This document shows positions 31,035 to 39,914 of a DNA stretch of 64,000 bases, piece after piece. A program made the translations under genes and the position numbers. Source of the stretch: Utricularia gibba (Eukaryota; Streptophyta; Magnoliopsida; Lamiales; Lentibulariaceae); assembly GCA_002189035.1 (NCBI GenBank), contig NEEC01000017.1, positions 2,480,001 to 2,544,000 of the forward strand. Direction: 5' to 3'. Positions within the stretch are counted from its first letter, which is position 1; the number at the start of each line of letters is the position of its first letter. The notes under the pieces are model-generated. The model worked only from the letters and a program-made list of their open reading frames with translations. It was not told the origin of the DNA and did not search any database.

Positions 31035-31812
31035 CTATGGTATGAGCTGCACGTTGGTGATATCTGGGAACCTCTCCTTGATTGCAGCCTTGATTCCTGA
31101 TCCGATGGAAGCTGGACCCGTGTACTCCACGTGGCAATCGCCTCCGGCAACCGATACGACTTGGACGCTCCCACCGTAGTTCTTGATAGCCGGTCTCAGG
31201 ATATCAAGATGGGAATTCACCGCCTGGAAAACACAATCGTCCATGATCTCCATGGGAAAAGTCAGTGGGTAAGGCACATCTCGGTCTAACTCACCTCAAC
31301 AGTCGCTTCCATTATTTGGTCATCGGAAACTTGGCAGATATCCTTAATGGCATCTCCGAATTTTTCCTTGAGAACCCTCTCGATTCCCATCTTCATGGTG
31401 GTTGTTGAGCTAGGGCAAGTACCGCAAGCACCTGTACACGTACTAGGCTTGAGGAAAATCTGAATTGAGGGACAGGGGGGACGAGGAGGGGGAATACGAA
31501 GGAACCTTGGAGTTTCAGGGATACGACGCCGTTTGCCACCGAAGCCACCTCCACGTTACCGCCGTCCTCCATCAGATAAGGGCGGACGCCGTCCAGGACC
31601 TTGTCGACGTTCTCGAGGGTCAGATCGAATTGCTCGGCGGAGTAAAGCCCAGATGACGACGCGGCGACGGCTATCGATTTGCCGACCCTAATACTGCGGT
31701 GCCTGAGATTGAAGGGCAAGGGACCTTTGAGAGTTCCAGATGTGGGAAGATTGGGTGCCGCCGCCGCGGTGGAGAAGCTAAACATCGTCGGAGGCAAGGC
31801 CGCCATACGCAT
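31035..31812 (-). CDS. NFU: Plastid NFU iron-sulfur scaffold protein
   Basis: NifU-like protein that assembles and hands over iron-sulfur clusters in plastids (NFU1-3 class). Three exons: 31812-31506, 31431-31295 and 31223-31035; 633 bases, 210 residues. The first 45 or so residues are Ser/Ala/Pro-rich with arginines, a typical transit peptide. A first NFU domain ([20 protein letters not shown]) contains the cluster-binding CGTC motif (C105-C108), spanning the first intron. A second, degenerate NFU domain without cysteines follows ([20 protein letters not shown]), as in plastid NFU proteins. Either M1 or M3 (MAALPP, 31806) could start. NFU2 supports photosystem I in Arabidopsis; the exact paralogue is not decided here. 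Confidence 0.93.
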
Positions 31813-32102
31813 ACTCCACGCCGTGAGTGTGGCCTTCGCGAGGGACTACAAATCTTGTGGTGTGGGAGAGAGTAGAGACCTCGTGAAACTCACGTGGCGC
31901 CCTGTAAGTTATCAAGTATTAATTAATTCTTGTTAACCACAGTGCACGGACGGGGCGGGGTTGGTTCACGTGGGAAAGAGGAAAAAGTAATTTTATTTTA
32001 CGGTAGATAGAAAAGGTTGAAGTTGGTCATAACATTGTGAGTTGCACACGACATGGAGAATCATGGGCAAATAATGATCATACACAAACATTAGGAAGCG
32101 AC

Positions 32103-33010
32103 TTAGTTGTTCCCTCCGGATATGTGGCCAAAACCGCCACCGGCACCACCTCCGAATCCTCCCCCGCCGCCGCCTCCGAATCCTCCACCCGCACCACCTC
32201 CGAATCCTCCTCCGGCACCCCCTCCAAGTCCTCCACCGGCACCGGCACCACCACCCAAGCCTCCACCGGCACCACCACCCAAGCCCCCACCGGCACCACC
32301 ACCCAAGCCCCCACCGGCACCACCTCCAAGGGCACCACCTCCAAGGCCTCCACCGGCACCACCACCCAAGTCCTCCACCGGCACCATCTCCAAGTCCTCC
32401 ACCCGTCACCACCTCCAAGTCCTCCACCCGCACCACCTCCAAGTCCTCCACCCGCACCACCTCCAAGTCCTCCACCCGCACCACCTCCAAGTCCTTCACC
32501 CGCACCACCACCCAAGCCTCCCCCAGCGCCGCCTCCAAGTCCTCCACCCGCACCACCACCAAAGCCTCCACCGGCACCACCACCTAAACCTTCACCCGCA
32601 CCACCTCCAAGTCCACCACCTAAGCCTCCACCTGTACCACCTCCAGCGCCTCCTCCAAATCCTCCACCGGCACCACCACCTAGGCCAATCCCGCCACCCT
32701 TACCACCTCCAAACCCTCCACCAGCACCACCAGCGCCGCCTCCAAATCCTCCACCAGCTCCACCTCCAAGTCCACCGGCACCACCCCCAAATCCAACTCC
32801 CTTTCCACCACCAAATCCTCCACCAGCACCACCTCCAAAGCCTCCACCACCTCCAAATCCTCCACCAGCGCCACCTCCCAGTGCGCCTCCATATCCAAGC
32901 TCATCAAATGACTCTTTTTCAAGTCTCCTAGCATCAGCATTTAGCATCAAACTTAAACTCACGAAAAAAGCGACAGTAAAAGTGCCCCCAATTTTGAAGG
33001 GCTTTCCCAT
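32103..33010 (-). CDS. Glycine-rich secreted protein, frame broken in repeats
   Basis: A cell-wall glycine-rich protein. From MGKPFKIGG at 33010 a signal peptide (FTVAFFVSLSLMLNADA) leads into RRLEKESFDELGYGG and then a long array of GGGAGGGFGG/GGGAGGGLGG units. The glycine frame holds to about 32410, is lost over about 40 bases, and resumes at about 32370 to end GGFGHISGGNN at 32103. Two single-base insertions relative to the repeat unit, at 32401-32409 (GACGGG for GCGGG) and 32362-32370, explain the break. Such repeats are prone both to real slippage and to assembly error. The opposite strand reads as long proline-rich frames, which I regard as the shadow. Glycine-rich proteins stiffen or repair walls; the role here is inferred from composition only. 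Confidence 0.78.
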
Positions 33011-33084
33011 TTTTTTATACAGAATGATTCGGAGCTCCCTCACTCGAGCAGTGCAGAGATGTGCTGTGCATTGACGAATGGTGG

Positions 33085-33094
33085 CATATAAATA
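33085..33094 (-). promoter_or_regulatory. TATA box of glycine-rich protein gene
   Basis: On the minus strand the sequence reads CTATTTATATGCC, about 80 bases upstream of the ATG at 33010, a normal distance for a plant TATA box and short leader. Confidence 0.5.
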
Positions 33095-34263
33095 GTTTTA
33101 CGAGCAGGAGGTTCATAAATGCATACATGTGAGATAAGACTTGGTTTTTGTGTAAAATCCACGGATAATTTCTGGAACAACCTGTTTCGCAGAAAGTTCT
33201 ACCATGTGCGCATGCAAACTTAATGTTACCAACTATCAACGGCCTTGTTTCCCCCTGCCCTGAGAGCAACATGTACTGGATCAACTTCATCAATGCGACT
33301 TTCATCCATACATCAATTAATTCCATGACGATCAAGAACGGGTCGCCAAGCGGTTCTCTCATCATGTAGGATGCTTAAATTCATTCTTAAATTTAATCAA
33401 AATTCCGGCACATGTGCCGGTGCATCAAATACTACCACATAGATGTAAAATGTACATCCCTGAGGTCATTAAATGTGCTGGGCCTGGATGTTGACAATTG
33501 AGCACCCAAATCCTACCACATGCAGACGTAATAATTGGAAGAGAAGACGCGGATTCATCCATCGCAAGAAAGTCATAAAGAAGTATCATACTCAAGCTCT
33601 TCTTTAAGAGGCTTTTACCTTTTTCTTTCACTAACAGCTATGCTAAGTAGCTTTTACTAAAATTCACAAGTTAATACGAGTGCTGAGCTTTAGAATTGAC
33701 AGGAAGAAAAAGTTGTTTTCACATGAAAAACCAGCACTTCATCTCCAAGATCACCACTAGACAAGGATTAAAAAAACACTTTCACTAGAAAGTTGAATCT
33801 GTTTTCACACTTCACCACAGCAAAGTAGATTTCACATATTGCCGGTGGTAATGACATTATGCAGATCGGGTAAGGGCGCATTTATTAGTCAAGTGACAAG
33901 GAGCATTTTCAACTGAAAAACATCAAAGTTATACCAAGATCAATTTAAATCGCCAAAGGGATCATAGTACCTTATAGAGAGAGCGCGACGAATAGGATTT
34001 CTTCTGTTACTTCCGTTAGCATTAATTCCCTAAGTTCTGCCAGCTCTCCACATTCCAGAGGCACCAAGTGTTAGCAGGATGTATGTAAATTCTCCGTTAT
34101 GATAATCATAAATTTCACAAACATAGCAACTTAAAAAGAGAAAGCATAAGTCAAAACTCTCGACTTGCTAATATGCAATTAAAACCAGGTGAAAGTACAG
34201 TAGAGCCCATACAGAAATTTTTTATGATGTACTGTCAAATTCCTTGCTCCGAAGGATGGCTCG
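33095..34263. other. Intergenic, no gene seen
   Basis: About 1.2 kb of AT-rich sequence between the glycine-rich gene and the stop codon of the PPR gene. Short frames only, with no family features. It probably contains the upstream promoter of the former and the 3' UTR of the latter. Confidence 0.5.
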
Positions 34264-35897
34264 TTATCCCGAAAGATAAGCATAGAGTAATGACCTGTAG
34301 ACAAGGCTTCGGTGAGGAGTTGTGGTCATTGCTTTCATGGATATGCACAGCTCTCTAACACTATCCATGTCATGCTCTTTGTTTAAATCAGTTATAAAGC
34401 TATCCAACTTGGAAGGTTCCAAATTCCACTCTTCAGTGGGTGGAGGAACTTGCATCATTCGTAAACATCGCTTCACATCCTTGTTTTTCAGGAAGTAAAC
34501 CATGAACATGTCCCATGAACTAGAGAAGAAAGGCCCCGTTGAACTATCCAGTGCCTTTTGAAGAACCAACTCAGCCTCTCGAAGCAAATCATGTTTTAAG
34601 TATGCACAAATAACTGTGTTGGCTAACCTAACATCATAACTCAAACAGATCGACACCCATTCCTCATAGCATTTCTGCATCCCTTTAACATCATCCAGAT
34701 TTTTAAGAGCCTGAAGCATGATAAGATAACTCGTATTTGTCACCACCCTCATTGCAGATTTCAAAGTTTTCCATATGCGAACAACATTATGCACATCAGA
34801 CAGTTTAGAGTACAAGCTTATCAGAAAATGATATGCCTCGCGATTATCCTTGTCCATTTCCTCCTCCAGCTTCTTCAAGGCCAATTTGGCTTTCATGTGA
34901 TGGCCACTGTTGATATAGGCAATTGCCAGGTTACTGTATGTTGTCCAATCACCGAGTTTTCTGTGTTTCAATTTCATTTCTTCAAAAACTCTTTCCACCC
35001 CTTCAACGTCCTTTAAAAGCGAATAAGTCCTCATCAATATGTTGAAAGTAAAAGTGTCTGGCTCAACATTCGTCTTCTTCATTTCATCCCACAAGAGTGG
35101 CACTTTCTCAGGCATCTGCAATTTGAGATATAAACTCATAAGATTATTATATGGTAGTGCCTTAACTACCATCCCCCTCTCCAACATTTTGGAAAAAAGG
35201 GTCTCCGCCTTGTCCATCATCTTTCTAACGCAGTAACCGTTCAAAAGGGTGCCATAAACTGAAATCACTCTAAATTTGGGCGGGAGGCCACTGAAGTAAT
35301 TTTCAGCCGCATCTATCCCCTTGACCTTTGCAATTAGATCCAAGTGAACAGCATGATCCGTCAATCCAAACTTAAATTTCTGAACCAGCATCCATTCCAT
35401 CATCTGAACGAGAAAAGCATGATGGAAATATTGTCAAACAAGATGACAGTGTGTTTTAGTGACTTAAGCAGCATACTTGAAGTAGAATTTCAACTTAAGA
35501 GGCCGAAACAATGTATACAGGAGAAAGACAGTGACAGATTAAGAAAAACAAGTGTGATGAAGTAACCAAAAAATATGTGATTACCAAAGTCAGTTAAAAA
35601 CGATCACAGAGCGCAGAATTTAAAAATCATGTGAGTTCGAACTGAGGAGGGGCGCACCTCGAGAGCATGGGGATATCTTCTGTACTTTCGGAATTCCCGA
35701 ATGCAGCGATCTAGCTCATCCTTGGTCACGTCTTTCCCCTCCCGAATGTACGTATTTATGGTAGTTGCCACCACCCCCCTTGCACTTCCTAGAGCCGAGA
35801 GTCTCCTGTACAACCTATCCTCCGATTGAACAGAGACAGAGGCTCTCCCCTGCGAAATTCTACGGTAAACACCTGAGACGCCATGCCTCACCGCCAT
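34264..35897 (-). CDS. P-class pentatricopeptide repeat protein
   Basis: PPR protein predicted to bind organellar RNA, resembling the mitochondrial At2g20710-type group. Two exons: 35897-35658 and 35403-34264; 1380 bases, 459 residues. An Arg/Ser/Val-rich leader (MAVRHGVSGVYRRISQGRAS) suggests mitochondrial targeting. Ten or so 35-residue repeats follow, for example YGTLLNGYCVRKMMDKAETL, YNNLMSLYLKLQMPEKVPLL and FNILMRTYSLLKDVEGVERV. There is no E, DYW or SMR domain, so it should act by binding (stability, splicing or translation) rather than editing. The RNA target cannot be read from sequence. Confidence 0.92.
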
Positions 35898-36119
35898 ACA
35901 CCCGCTCCTAATTTCGTGGGTTCACCTCTTAAGGCGCGTTGTGCGCTAGGCCCAGAAAAGAAATCCTTTTTTTCTTTTCAATGGCAAGGCCCAGAAAAAG
36001 AAACCCATAGAATTTAGAATAGAAAAATGGTTTTTTTTTTTAATTTTTGAAAAGTAATTTATTCGTTTTTGAATAAAATATGTTACTCGTGCGTTACTGT
36101 GCGAGACATGACCCGAATT

Positions 36120-37147
36120 TCAGAAAACAGCCTCCAGAAGCAGATGCTTCTTCTTGGGGTAGCCCATGCCGAAAATATGAGTCAGGTACACCTTCCCCTC
36201 CTTGACCAACGCCGACGTAACCATACGATGTGTAAGCCCGGAAAACAATCCGATCACCTGAGCAGTTTCCCAGTCATCGGAGCTCTCTAGCAGCTTAGAC
36301 GGGTTTCCAGCGACCACCAGCTTCCTGGGGGACAAGAGATCCATCCCATCCCCAAATCTCACAGAGCCTCCCCCCGACACATTAACGATGCTAACGTGGT
36401 GCCCATCTCCGGTTTGGATCTTGAACAGCTTTCCGGATAGAGAGTGGCCGACAAGCAAGTAGCCATTTGGATGGAACACGATTCCATTGAGGCCGACAAG
36501 GTTTTCGTACCATCGATTTGCTGTAAAGAGAGGGCTTTCAATTGCTTGTAGCAACTTCCCGTTCACTCCCACCTTCCATAACTTGTTCCCGATCGCGTCC
36601 GTCACGTAGGCGTTGCCTTCGCCGTCCACCGCCACATCGTCCGCCAACGCCTTCGAATCTGAAGGGAAGAGCGGAATTGTTGAAAAGTATCGCCTCATTC
36701 AAGTTTTCAAAACTCGCATCTTTTACCTGGTCCACTGAGGTTGGCCAAGAAAAGTAGATTCCAAGTAGTCAAATCGTAAGCCGCCAGGGCCCCGAACCGA
36801 AATCCCAGCACATCGGAGATGACGACCAGGACGCGGTTTCTGGGGCGATCGATTGTGAGCCCTAGGAAGGGTTTTTTCGCAAATCCGTCATTACCGACAA
36901 CCTGAATCTCCTCAAGGACGGCGCCAGAGTCACCATCCGGCACAGGGATGACTCCGAGGCCGCCCTCCATGTAGGAAACAATGAAACGGCGGCCGACATC
37001 GTCCCATTTGGTGGTTTCGCGAAGCCACCCGCGGCTGTGGTACTCGAACGCGTGGGTGGGGCGCTCACGAGTTTCCCGGTGTACAACGTAAGCTATGGGG
37101 ACCGCGGAGGAGAGCAGAAGCAAGGAGAGGAGGAACAGCAATTTCAT
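36120..37147 (-). CDS. SMP-30/gluconolactonase-like six-bladed propeller protein
   Basis: Secreted or endomembrane beta-propeller of the calcium-dependent phosphotriesterase/SMP-30 superfamily. Two exons: 37147-36727 and 36658-36120; 960 bases, 319 residues. Residues 1-18 are a clear signal peptide or anchor (MKLLFLLSLLLLSSAVPIAY). Propeller strands include GLTIDRPRNRVLVVISDVLG, ALADDVAVDGEGNAYVTDAI and GLNGIVFHPNGYLLVGHSLS, with the family D-D-V and N-G-I landmarks. The substrate is unknown for plant members, so I do not assign a reaction. Confidence 0.88.
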
Positions 37148-37476
37148 CCTACCTGATGATTGGGGTGAGAGGGAGATGCGGGCGCCTTAAAAAAGCGCCC
37201 CCCTCCCGACGTTGGGCCTGAAGCCCAAAAGAACAAGCCCTACGAAAGAACGTCGGCCCATTAGGGGGGAAGTGTGATTTGTCCTGAGAGAAGAATAAAA
37301 GAAGGCGAAGGTTCCATTCATATGAATCACACAGTCAACATCTAGGGGTGGAGAGATAGACAGATACAGCACTAAATACCATCTACTCGGCAAAAGCAGA
37401 AACCACAGCGTTGTTCGTTAAATGACATCAGACAACGCGCAGAGCAGAGCAGAGCGACATCATCCCGCCACGGTTT
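37148..37476. other. Spacer between SMP-30-like and bZIP genes
   Basis: About 330 bases holding the promoter of the SMP-30-like gene and the 3' UTR of the bZIP gene, both on the minus strand. No gene is seen. Confidence 0.45.
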
Positions 37477-37902
37477 TCAGCAGGGGAACATTTGAGGTGA
37501 AGCAGGGAGGCGTTGGACGGGGCATGGGAGCTGCCACGGCTCAAGCAGAATATCCGGGATCGCCGGAATATCCACATCCAGAGCGCCGACCTCCGATGCG
37601 ATTTCAAGAACTGAGTTGAGGCAACGAAGACGATCGGTGAGTTGGGACAGCTCCGCCCTCAAGACATTGTTCTCGGATGCGAAGTTGATGTAGAGATCAG
37701 CTGAGGCATCAATCATGGTCCTCAACCTGTTGTTCTCCTCCTGAATTTGGGTCACTTGACCGATCAGCTCATCCAAGTGCTTTTGCTTCCTCATCCGTGA
37801 CCGTCGGGCTGACTCGCGGTTGGACAGCATCCTCTTCCTCTTCCTCTCATCGCCCCCCGAGGATCCCGGGCTATTCGGCAGTTGTTTAGAGGCCATGGAC
37901 AT
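37477..37902 (-). CDS. S1-group bZIP transcription factor
   Basis: A short single-exon bZIP of 141 residues, matching group S1 (bZIP11/2/44/53/1 relatives), low-energy and sugar-signalling regulators that pair with group C bZIPs on ACTCAT and G-box elements. The basic region has the invariant N28-x7-R36 (NRESARRSR), preceded by a KRKRM nuclear signal. The leucine zipper follows (HLDELIGQVTQIQEENNRLR onward with heptads to about residue 95). The mRNA leader carries the conserved sucrose-control uORF ending 58 bases before this ATG, which itself supports the S1 assignment. Translation may start at M1 or M3 (MASK). The S1 member that is orthologous is not decided; bZIP11-like is the best guess. 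Confidence 0.95.
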   Translation of the reverse strand: MSMASKQLPNSPGSSGGDERKRKRMLSNRESARRSRMRKQKHLDELIGQVTQIQEENNRLRTMIDASADLYINFASENNVLRAELSQLTDRLRCLNSVLEIASEVGALDVDIPAIPDILLEPWQLPCPVQRLPASPQMFPC

Positions 37903-37960
37903 AAAAAAGGGGAAGGGGGGGTTGTCGATTCAACACGTTGAGGTGGTCGGGACAAGCGGT

Positions 37961-38044
37961 TCAAGAGAAAACGTAGAACCAGTAGAGAAAGACAACTGAG
38001 AAGGAGTGAAGAATTCTAATCCTGCGCACCCGGATCCCCGTCAT
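37961..38044 (-). CDS. Sucrose-control peptide uORF (CPuORF1 type)
   Basis: A 27-residue upstream ORF, ATG at 38044 and TGA at 37961-37963, too short for an ordinary gene call. Its C-terminus reads SFSVVFLYWFYVFS followed by stop, the hallmark of the SC-peptide found in leaders of group S1 bZIP mRNAs. In Arabidopsis bZIP11 this nascent peptide stalls ribosomes when sucrose is high and represses translation of the main ORF (sucrose-induced repression of translation). The N-terminal part (MTGIRVRRIRI) is not conserved with Arabidopsis, as expected. I infer the same control here. Confidence 0.93.
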   Translation of the reverse strand: MTGIRVRRIRILHSFSVVFLYWFYVFS

Positions 38045-38076
38045 GTAAACCCACTGACAAATAACAACAGAAACAT
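38041..38076 (-). CDS. Second uORF overlapping the sucrose-control uORF
   Basis: An 11-codon ORF (MFLLLFVSGFT) upstream of the bZIP gene. Its TGA overlaps the ATG of the sucrose-control uORF as ATGA, an arrangement that allows termination-reinitiation or leaky scanning. Its peptide is not one I recognise. That it is translated is inference. Confidence 0.5.
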   Translation of the reverse strand: MFLLLFVSGFT

Positions 38077-38320
38077 GGAGCAACTGTATTCCCAAGCCCT
38101 GTGCTATGCTAACTTGTGAAAACTAGAACTAACAAGTGGGAGAGAGGAGAGATGATTCAATCTACAGATGTGAGAAAGAGAAAGGAAATCAGCAGGCAAC
38201 ACAAAACATAGAAAAAAAAAAAAAAAGAGAGATAAATGAGCAAGGGAAGAGAAGAGGAGGACCTCAGAAGCCACGTGGAGACTCAAGTCGTTGGAAGGAG
38301 GTGGAAAGAGTGAGGAGAGG

Positions 38321-38332
38321 GGATATTTATAG
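38321..38332 (-). promoter_or_regulatory. TATA box of the bZIP gene
   Basis: On the minus strand CTATAAATATCC is a near-perfect plant TATA box. It predicts a start site near 38290-38300 and thus a leader of about 390 bases, long enough to hold both uORFs, as in other S1 bZIP genes. Confidence 0.65.
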
Positions 38333-38824
38333 GGAGGAGAAGTGGCTGGTTGGCTGCAGGGCGGGGCGGCACGGGATTGAGCACACATTTTTAATTGGGA
38401 GAGGAAGTGAAAATGGATAAAGGCAGTTACGTGGGGAAATAGAACACGCGCCTGCTCATGCTGCACTGCACTTATTGCACGCCGGACGCCTTTAGAAAAG
38501 CTACCTAGCTTTTCTAGAAGTCTCGTCTCGTCTCGTCTTGCCCATCGATAATCCATATGGCCCGGGGGCAGCATGCCTGATTCATTATAATATACATAAA
38601 TTCTTGTGTTCAACTTGTCCTGCTTCTGCTTCCATCATCTTCTAAAAAAGGCAGATAGATGCTCGGCGGGCGTCGCGTCGCACCAGCAGCCACTTTTTTT
38701 TGACCTCAAACCGCCAAAAATATCTGAGCTTTTGGAAGGCGGGATAGGATAAGGGTACCGGGCAGTGGGCCGAGGAGAGGAGAGGCCCGATGGATTCCGG
38801 TACTGCTACGGATGCTGACGACAG

Positions 38825-38852
38825 CTGGTCTGGTCTGGTCTGGTCTGGTCTG
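38825..38852. repeat. CTGGT pentanucleotide array
   Basis: Nearly six tandem copies of CTGGT. Simple-sequence repeat in the bZIP-TPR intergenic region. Confidence 0.85.
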
Positions 38853-39166
38853 GGCTTCTCCTTTATTTGTGCCGTCCCTGATCCAATATAAATAAATATA
38901 TGAAGAAGCCCAGCCCAGGTTCCACTGTGTGTCGTGTCGAGTGTGTGTGAAGGTTGAGAAGTTGGTGTCCGTGTATGAATGCGAGCGATAATGGAGCAGC
39001 GGCAGTGGAGCTGGGCCTCCGGTAGGTTCGACATTCATTCCCATTCCCATTCGCATTGGCATTGGCATGGCGTCTCCTCCAATGAATAAATACTTGGGCG
39101 ACCTGGCTTTTACTCTCCTCGAATCATTTCGCACCGCTCCGCTGAATTATCTATGTATCATACATA

Positions 39167-39196
39167 GCCGCTGCCGCTGCCGCTGCCGCTGCCGCT
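39167..39196. repeat. GCCGCT hexanucleotide array
   Basis: Five exact tandem copies of GCCGCT, a GC-rich simple repeat. Confidence 0.85.
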
Positions 39197-39621
39197 GTGG
39201 GAATGAACCAAATCCTTCCTTGGCGCTGCTCATTACCACATTATGCATCTGCACACACAAGCACCAGGCCAAGCCGCACACACACACACACATATACATG
39301 AACCTGGCAGTGTGACTCCAACCTGAATAAACTCACTAACAACATCCAAAATGCATCGCCTAATATCCCAACTAGCCACCCACCCAGCCAGCCCAACGCA
39401 ATAATGTCCATCTACGTCCACCCGCTACAATCCCTTCGGTTTCATGGCTGCTCTCTGCGTGCCTTGTCAATTATAAAACATTCGAAAACTAGGATGTTAG
39501 GCCGAGGCTCCGGTCCAGTTCGAACGCCATTGCCAATTGCACCAGGCAGCAGCAGCAGCCGCAGAGGTAGGGCTGGGCGGTTCGGGCGTAGGGGCATAGC
39601 CCCGGGTGGGGTGGGGTGCTG

Positions 39622-39650
39622 CTCTACTCTACTCTACTCTACTCTACTCT
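39622..39650. repeat. CTCTA pentanucleotide array
   Basis: Nearly six tandem copies of CTCTA followed by an ATTACTACTACTAG tail. Confidence 0.85.
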
Positions 39651-39914
39651 ATTACTACTACTAGTTACTACGGAGTTAGCCAGAGGCTGGGCCGAGAATG
39701 CAATATTAATATGTTGCAACGTGCCACCCAGACGAACGGGACGGGCAAGGGAAGGAAAGGAAACCTTTATTTCTTCTCGCACTTCAAAGCTGCCCTCCCC
39801 CTTCCCTCTCTTTAAACTCCCACTCCCCCTCCCCTCCTGCTACTCTACTTTCCCCTACCTACCCTTTTTCCAGTTCTCTTCTTCCGATCCGATGGCTCGT
39901 TGACGAGCTTCGCA

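Larger units (their letters stand above)
38333..39914. other. Intergenic, rich in short tandem repeats
   Basis: About 1.6 kb between divergent bZIP and TPR genes. No gene is seen. It contains TCTCG repeats (38520-38537), a TCTGG array, a GCCGCT array, a CA tract (39280-39294) and a CTACT array, plus CCCTCC-rich leader sequence before the TPR gene. Confidence 0.55.

Noticed and set aside
32107-32931. Plus-strand extensin-like gene
   Set aside because: The proline-rich frames are the reverse reading of glycine repeats; the minus strand has a signal peptide, TATA box and a proper start, while the plus strand has none.
38104-38613. 169-codon minus-strand ORF upstream of the bZIP gene
   Set aside because: It overlaps the likely TATA box and leader, is Phe/Leu/Ser biased from pyrimidine tracts, and matches no family.
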